From Juglans regia (taxonomy: Eukaryota; Streptophyta; Magnoliopsida; Fagales; Juglandaceae): 64,000 bases of DNA. Positions 12,471-22,429 of this stretch are shown here, piece by piece. The DNA is taken from contig NC_049907.1 in NCBI RefSeq assembly GCF_001411555.2, positions 5,340,243 through 5,404,242 on the forward strand, written 5' to 3'. Numbering within the stretch: the first letter of the stretch is position 1; each line of letters starts with the position of its first letter. The notes beneath the pieces are model-generated. The model was not told the origin of the DNA and made no database searches. It was given only the letters and a program-made list of their open reading frames with translations. The position numbers were made by a program, and so were the translations under genes.

Positions 12471-13995
12471 TCAGTTGTTTGGAGGCCTGTACTGTTGCAT
12501 AAGCTGCTGCATTTGGAGTTGCATCTGTCTTCTGAACTCTTCTTGTTGTTCTTCATGTTGTTTGAGGCGCATCTCCATATCTGCTTGTTTTGCCAATTGA
12601 GCCTCTAACTCATGCTGTCTTGCAGTCAATTCTTCGATTCTGGAATTCGCATTCTCTAGCGCTATAGAAGTCATAGATGCATTCCCAGAAGAAGAGGAAG
12701 AGGGACCAGGCTTTACACAACGACCCAAACCCCTCAAATATCTTGAACGTTGACCTAGGACTTGTGTAAAAATCTCAATATCACTTGTTGAGGAATTTTG
12801 ATCTGACGCAGATTCAGCACGTAGGGCAACCATTTTATCCTAGCCATATATAAGATAAAGAATTAATATCGTCATAAATATTCTAATATATTTAATTCAA
12901 ACAGGTTATAAAACTTACATAATTTTCACGGGCATCAGGATGAGTCCACTCTCCATTACGATCAGTGTGCGATGCAGCATATAATTTTGTCAGATCATAA
13001 TTAGTATCTGAATCTTGCTACAATAAATGTGTTAAAGATATAAAGTCATTATGATGAGTCCAAATAATTAACTATATCCAATAAAAAAAATAGCAATACC
13101 AATTTCTGAGAAAGACGATGGAAAGATCTTGAGCCTGCATGATGATTAATCTTCAATTTTGATCTATTTGTTTTGTTTATAGAACTTCGCTCCTGCAAAG
13201 AAATTGAAAATATTATGAAGCGAAATGACAGATATGACAAGTAAAATAATTAAATTTCATTATACCTGATATGATGGATCCTCAAACATGTCACAAAGTT
13301 TTTCCCACTCAGAAGGTCGGACATCCTGGAAAGGATGTTGGCGTGCATCTTCCTTCTTCTCAAACTTATTATAATGCTCATGACACCTCGCCTTATATTT
13401 GCGGAATGCATTACCCATAAGCTCTTCCACAGTCTTACGCTCCTCTCTCCGACCAAAATTTAATTCGAAATCATCCTTAAAAAAATAGTCACAAACACAT
13501 TATCATTTATAATATTCTAAATTTAAGTAAAGTATAGGAATTTATTCTACTAAATCAATATTTTAAACATTACCAAACAACGCTTCTTGATAAGCTCTTT
13601 AACATCTTGGAGGACTTTCTTCCATGAAGTCGTTGCCAAAGGTGTGTAAGTTCGTGTAAGAGCACCCACATGTGATGCAAGCCAAGCTGCTGGTTGTCCT
13701 TCGCCCCCTGTATGTTCGTCAGGAATATTAACCTTGATCTTACCCACCTTCCGATATTTTTCCAACGTCACCCCTCTAGTGGTGCCTCGACCTTGACGAG
13801 ATTGTACTGTAGATTCTATAAAATATAACATTGTAATCAATTGCATAAAATTTCTATTACAGGACCTTAATTAATAACTTTTATGAGTATTAAATTTTTA
13901 CCTTGTTCTGTAGAATCAATCTCTAATGGTGAGTCTGAAGGAGAGCTAGGAACATGTGGAGATGGGTTGCGAACTTCCTTCCTCTTTGGCGGCAT
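12471..13995 (-). CDS. TNP1-like DNA-binding protein of CACTA-1 (Transposase_24, Ptta/En/Spm family), six exons, 368 aa
   Basis: Accessory protein of a CACTA element, expected in the nucleus and to bind element ends. Six exons with GT-AG borders join in frame: 13995-13902, 13815-13574, 13475-13266, 13192-13100, 13017-12919 and 12839-12471. Exon 1 starts MPPKRKEV, a possible nuclear signal. Exons 2-3 hold the Transposase_24 region: GGEGQPAAWLASHVGALTRT, then FRKYKARCHEHYNKF and PSEWEKLCDMFEDPSYQ. The last exon has a Ser run and a Gln/Glu-rich coiled coil (ANSRIEELTARQHELE to QMQQLMQQYRPPNN) for self-association. No stop or frameshift interrupts the model, unlike the homologue in CACTA-2. The exon borders were read by eye; the start could differ. 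Confidence 0.85.
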
Positions 13996-14065
13996 AATTT
14001 CAAACTACTGATACATTCAATAAGTAAAATATTTGTCATCAAGTGTAATGTTAACACTTAATTGG

Positions 14066-15490
14066 TCAATCAGAATCTGTATCAGTTTCATTTGACAATT
14101 CGCTCTCATCATCTGTAGATACTTCAGATGATTCAACATTTTCCTCAACTGTCGCATCAACAATTTCAGCCTCAATATCTTCTCTATTTAATGGAATCAT
14201 CTCATACTGGCTCAAATCCACAAACAAATTTAAGGCGGGTTGACTCTCTTGGTATGCTTCTTGAGTAGAAGAGTCATCTTCTTCTTCATCTTGTCCTTCC
14301 ACCTGAGGGATAACATCATATATATTTCTTGGAGAATATTTTTGAACTACTCGCCATTGATTTCCTAACTTCGGGTCATCTAAGTAGAATATTTGAGATG
14401 CTTGAGAAGCCAAAATAAAAGGATCATCTTCATACCATTTTTTTGATGTATTAACACTCAAAAAATATTCATCATCACGGACTCCAGTACGAGGATTGCT
14501 TAAATCCCACCAATCACACTTAAACAGATACACCGCAAGCTCTCCCAAATATTTCATTCCAATTATATCGACAATAACCCCATAGAAATCAATATTTTCT
14601 CCATCATGACTTCCTTCGACTAGGACACCACTATTTTGAGTTTTCCTATAACAATCTCGATCCAGTGTGTGATACCTACTTCCCCGAGAAATACATGCAG
14701 AATATCGAGCAGCGCGTCTCGATGGGCCACGCGCCAATGCATACAGTTCATCAGATATATCATTTGGATTATTCGCATGCAATTGTACAACCTACATTCC
14801 CGCGTAAAACATATACTATATCAAAGTTGAAATTAATATTTTTTCATTTGTTATTGAGTAACGCATATGTAATTTCATTACCCGTTCTTCAAACCATCTC
14901 GGGAACTCCTCTTCATGTTTCTGGTTTATATCATTTACTCATAGTTCCTTGAGCACGTTAATATGATCACTGAAATTGATGATTACCACAAATATATTAT
15001 ATTTTGTATTTTTTTAAAAGTAATGAGGCAATTTAAATTAAGAAAAAGTTATAACTTACTTCAAGTAGTTCTCTATCTCAGGGCAATTGTTCAGCACGTA
15101 CCACTGAGCTTTTTCGAACTCTCTTCCACACAAGTCATAACCACGCACTGCACCAATTGGACGAACTTGTTGGGAAAACACAGAATATATAGTCCGTTGT
15201 CTTGCTCGGTCAACGTCAAAGTTTCTTTCTGGCCGATCAAACCGAGTGTCAACTCCGTGGAAATATTTGGAATAGAAGGTATGCCACTCATCGTCAATAT
15301 ATGCTTCTGCAATTGATCCTTCTGGACGGGCCTTGTTACCCACTGTACGTTTCAACTTTCCAAGAAATCGTTCAATGGGATACATCCATCTATATTCAAC
15401 TGGTCCTGCAAGTCGAGCCTCACGTGGCAAATGAACGGCTAGGTGAACCATGATCTTACAATCCCAAACTGTCCACTTTGGACAATTCAA
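14066..15490 (-). pseudogene. C-terminal remnant of the CACTA-1 TNP2-like transposase (DUF4218 + DUF4216)
   Basis: Exons 15490-15060, 14969-14882 and 14791-14066 join in frame. The first carries the DUF4218 motif (MVHLAVHLPREARL, YRWMYPIERFLGKLKR); the last carries DUF4216 (YYFLSV-like DDEYFLSVNTSKKWYEDDPF, IFYLDDPKLG) and an acidic tail. The Transposas_21 catalytic core and the N-terminal Transpos_assoc domain are absent. At 15452 the frame passes into DNA that in CACTA-2 lies upstream of TNP2, so the gene was cut by an internal deletion. The middle exon also has an in-frame TGA (14941-14939) where the CACTA-2 copy has AGA. The first usable ATG would be at 15451. Confidence 0.85.
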
Positions 15491-15689
15491 GAGTTATCAA
15501 TCAAGCATTCATCCGAATTGATAACTCTCGAACGGGTCTAAGGTTTATTTTGATGAACAAAAAATACAAAATATGCTAATATATGTCAAACAATAACAAC
15601 ATATTATTTACACAACAATACAACAAAAACATAATTAGTAGATATTATTTCAATATTTATTCCAGATTTTAATTTAAATATTAGTTTTA

Positions 15690-16275
15690 CATGTTTATAA
15701 TTAAGTATTTTAATTTAAAGATTTAGTAGTATTTTAATTTGAATATTAATTTTATTAATATATCTTGAAGTATTTAAGTATTATTAAATCTTAACTATTT
15801 CTATTTTAATTTAAAGATTTAGTAGTATTTTAATTTGAATATTAATTTTATTAATATATCTTGAAGTATTTAAGTATTATTAAATCTTAACTATTTCTAT
15901 TTTAATTTAAAGATTTAGTAGTATTTTAATTTGAATATTAATTTTATTAATTTATCTTGAAGTATTTAAGTATTATTAAATCTTAACTATTTCTATTTTA
16001 ATTTAAAGATTTAGTAGTATTTTAATTTGAATATTAATTTATCTTGAAGTATTTAAGTATTATTAAATCTTAACTATTTCTATTTTAATTTAAAGATTTA
16101 GTAGTATTTTAATTTGAATATTAATTTTATTAATATATCTTGAAGTATTTAAGTATTATTAAATCTTAACTATTTCTATTTTAATTTAAAGATTTAGTAG
16201 TATTTTAATTTGAATATTAATTTTATTAATTTATCTTGAAGTATTTAAGTATTATTAAATCTTAACTATTTAAGT
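15690..16275. repeat. 95-96 bp AT-rich minisatellite in CACTA-1
   Basis: Six tandem copies recognisable by CTTAACTATTTCTATTTTAA beginning at 15791, 15886, 15982, 16069 and 16165, with a last partial at 16261. One unit is shortened to 87 bases. Degraded units continue to ~16350. It lies directly upstream of the truncated TNP2. Confidence 0.9.
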
Positions 16276-16439
16276 ATTATTAAATCTACCAAAATTTATA
16301 TTTTATTTTAAAATTTTAGTAGTATTTTAATTTGAATAATAATTTTATTTATCTCGAATTAACAATATTAAATGGTAGTAGTACATATAATTTACACAAC
16401 TATCCCAAACTATTTGTATTATGTATATGAAATGTCATT

Positions 16440-17360
16440 ACCCGTTCGAACGATGATGCCCTATGTTCGAACAAAATTAATACGTTCGAACGGTAATCCT
16501 AATCCGTTCGAACGTATTCGTTCCAGATTCCAGTCGTCTTCAACAACGCCGAAAACTCCATTAATTACAAACTCTAACAAACACAAACACCAATTTCAAA
16601 GCATACAACTTTCTAACATTGCAAAATATTAAGTTCAAATCATACATTTCTATTTTAAAAGAAATACCTGACAAATTGAAGATAAAAAGGAAATAACCCA
16701 AGAATAATCTGAAAATAATCACAAACTATCCTACAAGTATTAATCCGAGAATAATGGAGTGAGATGAACAATTTTTTTGATGTTAAGAGCTAGTTTGAGA
16801 AAAAATACCTCCGATATGCGAAGGGTAATCTTCAGAGCACACGAAGCGACGACAGCGCGGAGAGAAACAGAATTGTGAGGTTCTGTCGTGTTTTTGAAGA
16901 ACATTTCATGTTCGAACGGTTATTTACTAACCGTTCGAATGTGAAAATATTAAGCGGGAGAAAATTCCCTCCTAATTTTCACGTTCGAATGTATAAAAAG
17001 TATGTTCGAACGTTAATGAATTATTCCCGCTCGAAAATTTATCGTTCGAACGTTAATTTCTAACTGTTCAAACGGTATTACAAAGTTTTATTTATTTATT
17101 TTTTCATTATAATGTTGAATAAAAGAACAACATTAATATATGTAGACATATTAGATGATACTATATTTTAATTGGCGGGATATTTTCCCACCACTGCAAT
17201 AATCCGTTCGAACTATAACAAATTACGTTCGAACGGTAATCCAGCTGTCTTTAAATGGCGGGATGTTTTCCCGCCATTTGCCTTGTCTGTTCGAATGTTT
17301 TATTTTACGTTCCAACGTTAACATATGTGTTCAAACTGTTTATGAGTACCGTTCGAACAC
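16440..17360. repeat. Internal GTTCGAAC cluster B
   Basis: About ten GTTCGAAC octamers plus variants, within the presumed promoter/5' UTR of the minus-strand TNP2 gene. A GC-rich patch at 16815-16890, ending on the minus strand in CGGAG|GTATTT, could be a 5' UTR exon with splice donor. Confidence 0.75.
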
Positions 17361-18055
17361 ATATCCTTTATGATTAAATATAATTTTTTTCATCATTAAA
17401 TGAAAAGTACTATAACATCATATGTATTACTTATATATACTATCATATATAATGTAATATATACTATCATATATATGGTAATCTATACTAATTATATAGT
17501 ATATATAGTAATATATATTATTAATATATATAGTGACCTATACTATCATATATATTATTAAGATCATATGTATTAGTAATATATACTCACATATATATAG
17601 CCCCAAATATACTAAGGTCACATAATAAAGTTAGAGAAATTTATAAGATGATAGTATATTATAAGTAATCTATACTCTATGTATATATGTTGTATAATAT
17701 CATATATAACTTTAGTAGGTAAAGTATAATGGAATATGTAATATGACATATATTAGTTAAGTATAAACTCATACCATATAGTACTACATGCTATTATATG
17801 GTACTATATATATCTTAATATCTCATATATAACACTTTGATAGTAAAGTATTATGATATATTACTATTATACTATAAGAAAATATTTTATAAGATATTAT
17901 GCTTTCAATTAAAGTATTCTACTATTATAATATATATTATAATATTACATAGTAGATTACAGTATATATAATCTACTATAATAGTATATATATTATAATA
18001 ATTTATATGAATATAAATATAGTATACATTTAATATATTTTTTAATAAACTTATA
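17361..18055. other. TA-rich spacer between divergent CACTA-1 genes
   Basis: ATATAT/ATACTAT words only; no gene. It separates cluster B from cluster C and therefore forms the centre of a probable bidirectional promoter region. Confidence 0.55.
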
Positions 18056-18660
18056 AAACTTCCGTTCGAACGTGAAATAGTAACGGGCGAACGGTTTTAT
18101 ATTAACGTTCGAACGTTTAATATTAACGTTCAAACGGTTCTGCAGGTATAAGTTTATCGCGGGCTTCCTTCCTCTCACGCCGCCGTCTCCACCGTTTGAA
18201 AAAGCGAGAAAACGTTTGAACGCACGCTCTTCACCGCCGTCTGCCGTCGTGATCAACACATACGTACAACATTTTTCCTCCCAACTAAAGGTATGTACTT
18301 TCAAACTCATTTTACCGTTTATTTTCCGATTTATGGTTTTATTTGGTTTTTTTTCTTAAAATTACATTTTTTCATTAATAATTACCGTAGAACATCATAA
18401 ATCTATCGTATGATGTTTAGAAATGAAGAGTACTTTGTTTTTGAGTCGAAGAAACCACGGAATCGAAACATTTTTGAGTATTTTCATGGCTGCTGAGTTG
18501 ACTCAGCCATGGCCGAGTTAGATCTGTTTTACGTTCGAACGGTATTAACCAGTACGTTCGAACGGTAAACCTGTACGTTCGAACTTGATAGACACGTTCG
18601 AACGTTATTAATTTTCCGTTCGAACATATATTTAGACGTTCGAACGGTAATTATTAAATT
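18056..18660. repeat. Internal GTTCGAAC cluster C with 5' UTR exon of the plus-strand gene
   Basis: About eight GTTCGAAC octamers at 18062-18110 and 18533-18645. Between them is a GC-rich leader that ends in CTAAAG|GTATGT (donor at 18291). Its intron would run to TTGCAG at 18831, 541 bases, placing an ATG ten bases into the next exon. Confidence 0.7.
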
Positions 18661-18841
18661 AAATCCATTAACATTTTATTAGCTTATTAAATTGTTTTCA
18701 TCGTTTAATTGATTATATGTTCTATCAATTAATTTATTAAATTGCTATTAGTATATAATTTTGAAAATCTTTTAGTCGTAATTAGATTTTATCACTAATC
18801 TTGAATGTATATTTTATTTTTTAAATTGCAGGATCATAATA

Positions 18842-20077
18842 ATGTCTTCTCGGAGCCGTAAACGTGGTAGATCAGGAGAACCTTCCATCCAAACAGTTCG
18901 AGAGCGGACCGTTTTACTTGAGTGACAGGTAAAACTGTCTGATTTTGTCGCTCTTATATGGGAGGGTCATTCCCTCCCATCAGTATTCAATGATCGTGGT
19001 TGGGCACCAATCTTAGATCAGCGAGAAGAAGGAATGGAGCTCGTTTCCTTCATTGAGATCGTTACTGAGTTCTATAAAGAGCTCGGTGCTGCTAGCCCAG
19101 ACGATGGAGGGGCATATAGGATCTGTGTCCGAGGAGCTTCTGTTATATTTTCAGCGGATGGACTCGCTGCATATCTGGGTATTCCTAGGCTTCTTGATGC
19201 CTACCCAAACCTCCCACCTAGAGAGTCTGGTCCTTCAGGTGATGCAGCTCAGTCTCAGAACGAGGGACTAGATTACACAGATGAGATATATACACTTGCT
19301 GATCACGAGGTCAGAGACTTGATTGTTGGTCCAGATGCTCCAGTGTATGATGGCTCCAAGAGTATTAGGCAGGCAGATTTATCTTCTTTCTTCAAGATTA
19401 TGAATTTGATCATTGCCAACAATATTGACCCACGGCAGCACAAGACCGAGGTCGGCATGGATCGAGCGAGATTTATGATACGGGTCGCTCGTGGCATCCC
19501 GATCGACCTCGTTGGTTATATATTTGAGAGGATCCGATCAGAGGCACGGTTTATTACGACAGATATACTGCCGTTTGGGATCCTCATCACTCGATTTTTG
19601 CTACATGCCGGGGTTGTGCCCGAACCTGCCGAGCGTTCTCGATTTCCGATGGCACCGATCAACAGCACCACCCTATCACGGAGCACGGGACACTCTAGAT
19701 TTCGTTTTCGTGGAGCTGTTCCAGATAGGGCTGAGATTCAGAGAGATGGGCAGCCAGGAGATACTGGAGTATCGGCTGGTGAGACATCTACACAGCCTGA
19801 GACATCACGCACATATATTCGCGAGGAGCTGGCTGACATATTGCGTGCTGAGATCGGTGTACACACATCAGCAGTGATTGATGCAGTGCATACTGCCATG
19901 TCTGAGTTGCGTACAGAGATTATGGCTACCGTCTCTGGGTTACGTACAGAGGTTGATGAGTTACGTACAGCGATTAATGCCAATAATGCAACTCAGGTCA
20001 CAGTTAGTACTCGACTGACACAAGTAGAGACACAATTAGCTGCAGTCGAGGATGTGTGTAGAGACCTCGCATCATAG
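18842..20077 (+). pseudogene. Transposase_32-like (putative plant transposon protein) gene in CACTA-1, one in-frame TGA
   Basis: A long frame starting MSSRSRKRGRSGEP at 18842 and ending at 20077 (411 codons) has a single TGA at 18923-18925; after it 384 codons are open. An ATG at 19034 would give 347 residues. Residues following it match the 'putative plant transposon protein' domain family: EFYKELGAA, YRICVRGASVIFSADGLAAY LGIP (split here), SSFFKIMNLIIANNIDPRQH, DRARFMIRVARGIPIDLVGY and ILPFGILITRFLLHAG. The C-terminus is a coiled coil with repeated LRTEI/LRTEV heptads. The stop probably replaces Trp (TGG to TGA); alternatively TGACAG|GTAAAA is used as a splice donor. Biochemical role unknown. 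It is transcribed away from TNP2/TNP1. Confidence 0.7.
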
Positions 20078-20309
20078 TTTTTATCTTTTATTTATATTTT
20101 CTTTTGTTGTAATTATGAACAATATATATGGCATTTTGATAATTTGCTTTATTTGGTTGATTAATATGTATGTGATTGATAATATTTATTTACTAAATAT
20201 CTTATTTAACGTAAAAGAAATCATTAAAATATTTTAAAATTAATTACATAAAATTAATTAATGAATTTGTATATATGATAGATATTTTTTATATTTTGAA
20301 TTTCGTACC

Positions 20310-20620
20310 GAGATTAATATTATACCTTCGAATGTATAAATGTGGTGCTTGAATATGTTCTAACTAAATATATTCCGTTCGAAAGGTTTAGAAAGCTTCC
20401 TGCCAGGAGTTGCCACCAAATATGTTCCGTTCGAACACAACAAATTCTCGTTCGAACGTTTTTGAACTTTTCCCGCCATAATAAAGTAATTATCCGCCAA
20501 ATTTTACTGTTCGAACGTATTTTTTCACGTTCGAACGGTAAAAATTTGTTGGGACGATTTAATTCGTCGCAGAAAAAACTGTTCGATCGGTTATTTTGAC
20601 GTTCAAACGGTTTTCTAAAA
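20310..20620. repeat. Subterminal GTTCGAAC cluster D (right end of CACTA-1)
   Basis: Four exact GTTCGAAC octamers (20427-20535) and several variants, a smaller mirror of cluster A. Confidence 0.75.
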
Positions 20621-20689
20621 ATGACTTTTAGAGATGAAAAAAATTTCGTCCCAAAAAATGACTTTTAGAGATGAAAAAAATTTCGTCCC
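20621..20689. repeat. 37 bp direct repeat inside the right terminus of CACTA-1
   Basis: ATGACTTTTAGAGATGAAAA followed by AAATTTCGTCCC occurs at 20621 and again at 20658. Confidence 0.85.
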
Positions 20690-20756
20690 TAAATAATTTC
20701 GTCCCAAAATCTCAAATTTGTTGTAGTGCTTGTATGTTGCATCGAAATAAACTTTA

Positions 20757-21093
20757 GACCCGTTTAAGAGTTATAAATCTACTTCAAGAGTTATAAATTT
20801 ACGTTGATTGATAACTCTTGAATTGTCCAAAGTGGACATTTGGAATTATAAGATCATAGTCGCAAACTTACCAATTGTATCTGTTCTCTTCTGACATCAT
20901 GATTTTGGTAGAGTCATCCTGTGTTGTTCACTGGATATGCAGTTGAGGTGATGGTGTATCAACGTGTTAATTGTCGATGCTCCCGACCAAAAGAGCATAT
21001 TTGGAGAACTATAAGGAGATGCTGTCGAAATCTCATTGGACGAGATAGAAAATAATTGATATGTTAGCGACTATGATCTTACAATTCCAAATG
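20757..21093. other. TNP2 upstream region of CACTA-2, with a 27 bp inverted repeat
   Basis: 20757-20857 is homologous to the complement of 15545-15452 in CACTA-1 (AGACCCGTT, GATAACTCTTGAATTGTCC, AAGTGGACA). Arms 20837-20863 and 21067-21093 are inverted with one mismatch (CATTTGGAATT, AAGATCATAGTCGC). No coding potential is visible; it probably belongs to the TNP2 5' UTR/intron. Confidence 0.65.
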
Positions 21094-21194
21094 AGATTGG
21101 ACTGACTACCTGGTGAGAGGAAGAAATTACAGAATTGATAAATACATGCTTGTTTGTTAATGCCCATGTAACTGTTTGTAGTATGGTATTAAGC

Positions 21195-21358
21195 ATGGAT
21201 AAAAGTTGAATGCGACTTAGAGATCACTTGGGTGAGGATTACGATATATATGTTGAAGGTGTTAAAAAATTCTTGGAGTTCGCATGCTATCAAGTTGATA
21301 GTGACAGACAAATTAGATGCACATGCCGAAAATATAAGAATTTGAGTTCATAAAAGAT
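21195..21358 (+). pseudogene. CACTA-2 TNP2 exon start: Transpos_assoc domain, first half
   Basis: ATG at 21195 reads MDKS, then TGA, then MRLRDHLGEDYDIYVEGVKK and FLEFACYQ...IRCTCRKYKN, the N-terminal Transpos_assoc domain of plant CACTA transposases, including its Cys-x-Cys motif. The TGA at 21207-21209 stands where the family has Trp. The domain stops abruptly at the hAT insertion and resumes at 26328. Confidence 0.85.
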
Positions 21359-22429
21359 TAGGGGTGCTACCTGTTCCCTACGGGATGGGGTCGCCCCCTC
21401 CCTGCCCCCCGCCCCTGCATGTGAGGGGGTGGGATACCCCGTTTGGGTATCAAGGTGCGGGGGCGGACACCTCAGCCGTCCACCCCCCACCCGTATGAAT
21501 GGGACATGGGCCCAATAAGGATTCTGGGCCCAAAATGGCCCAGAAACTGTTTTTGATCAATTTTGGGACCAGAATTTAAGTAAAAAAAAAATTAAAAATG
21601 AAAAAAAATTAATAATAAAAATAACAAAAAATAATTTACAATAATAGAAATTATTAATTATATACTACTAAGTTGCAACTATTAACTGATAATCATAACT
21701 AAGCTATTAGTATATTACAATGATAATTAAGAGAAAACTACTACAGAATTATAAATTTATCTAAAAATATTATAAATTTTACTATTGTAGCAACATTACA
21801 ATTGATTAAATTAACAAAAGAATAACATTTCATTCTTCAATGGAATTTGGGGTGGCCATGGTGGTAGAAAACTGATTTGTGCTGACTGCTGTGAAACTGT
21901 GAGAATCAAGATCATAAAACATGAAATATTAATAATTTAAAAGGAAAACAAATTAGATTCATAAACATGAATCAAAAAGTAAAAATAAAAACATATATTA
22001 GAAATATAAAATTACAAACATTAAAAGTACTAACCAAGATGAGATTGAGATCAAGATGAGAGTAATCATTGGGTCCTTAGGAAGTTAGGATTAAGATTTG
22101 GCATATGACATTGAGATTATAAAAACTAAAAAAAATATAAGCGAAATAATTAGATACAAAAATTATATAAAATATAAATACAAAAAATAATTAAGGGACA
22201 AATTGTGCAAACCAATGGCGGATGGCAATGGTGGGTCCAATACACACGAAGTCATACTGCAGCAAAGCTAGTCGTAGACGCCATCTCATGTATCTCTACA
22301 ATAATTAAATTTGAAATTAATATCGATTAAATGAATATAAAAAAATTAAAATAATAAAATTGAATTCACGATTACCAGATGATCTAGATCCAGGTTGATC
22401 ACAACCATCCTATTCGCCGGCCTCCTGAA

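Larger units (their letters stand above)
11732..20728 (-). mobile_element. CACTA-1: 8997 bp CACTA (En/Spm) transposon with intact termini
   Basis: Left end CACTACAACAGAAAGGGTC at 11732; right end ...TTTGTTGTAGTG at 20728, giving at least a 10 bp perfect inverted repeat (CACTACAACA) followed in both arms by TTTTGGGACGAAA. The 3 bp target duplication is CTT at 11729-11731 and 20729-20731, typical of CACTA. Inside: a minus-strand TNP1-like gene and a truncated TNP2-like gene, a plus-strand Transposase_32-like gene, and four clusters of GTTCGAAC words. The TNP2 catalytic domain is missing, so the element is probably non-autonomous. Matching target duplications and sharper termini than CACTA-2 mean it is the younger insertion. 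Confidence 0.95.

Noticed and set aside
15690..16275. CRISPR-like array
   Set aside because: The units are adjacent tandem copies without spacers, in a plant transposon.
20837..21093. Separate MITE defined by 27 bp inverted repeats
   Set aside because: No target duplication, and homology to CACTA-1 upstream DNA runs into the left arm, so it belongs to CACTA-2.
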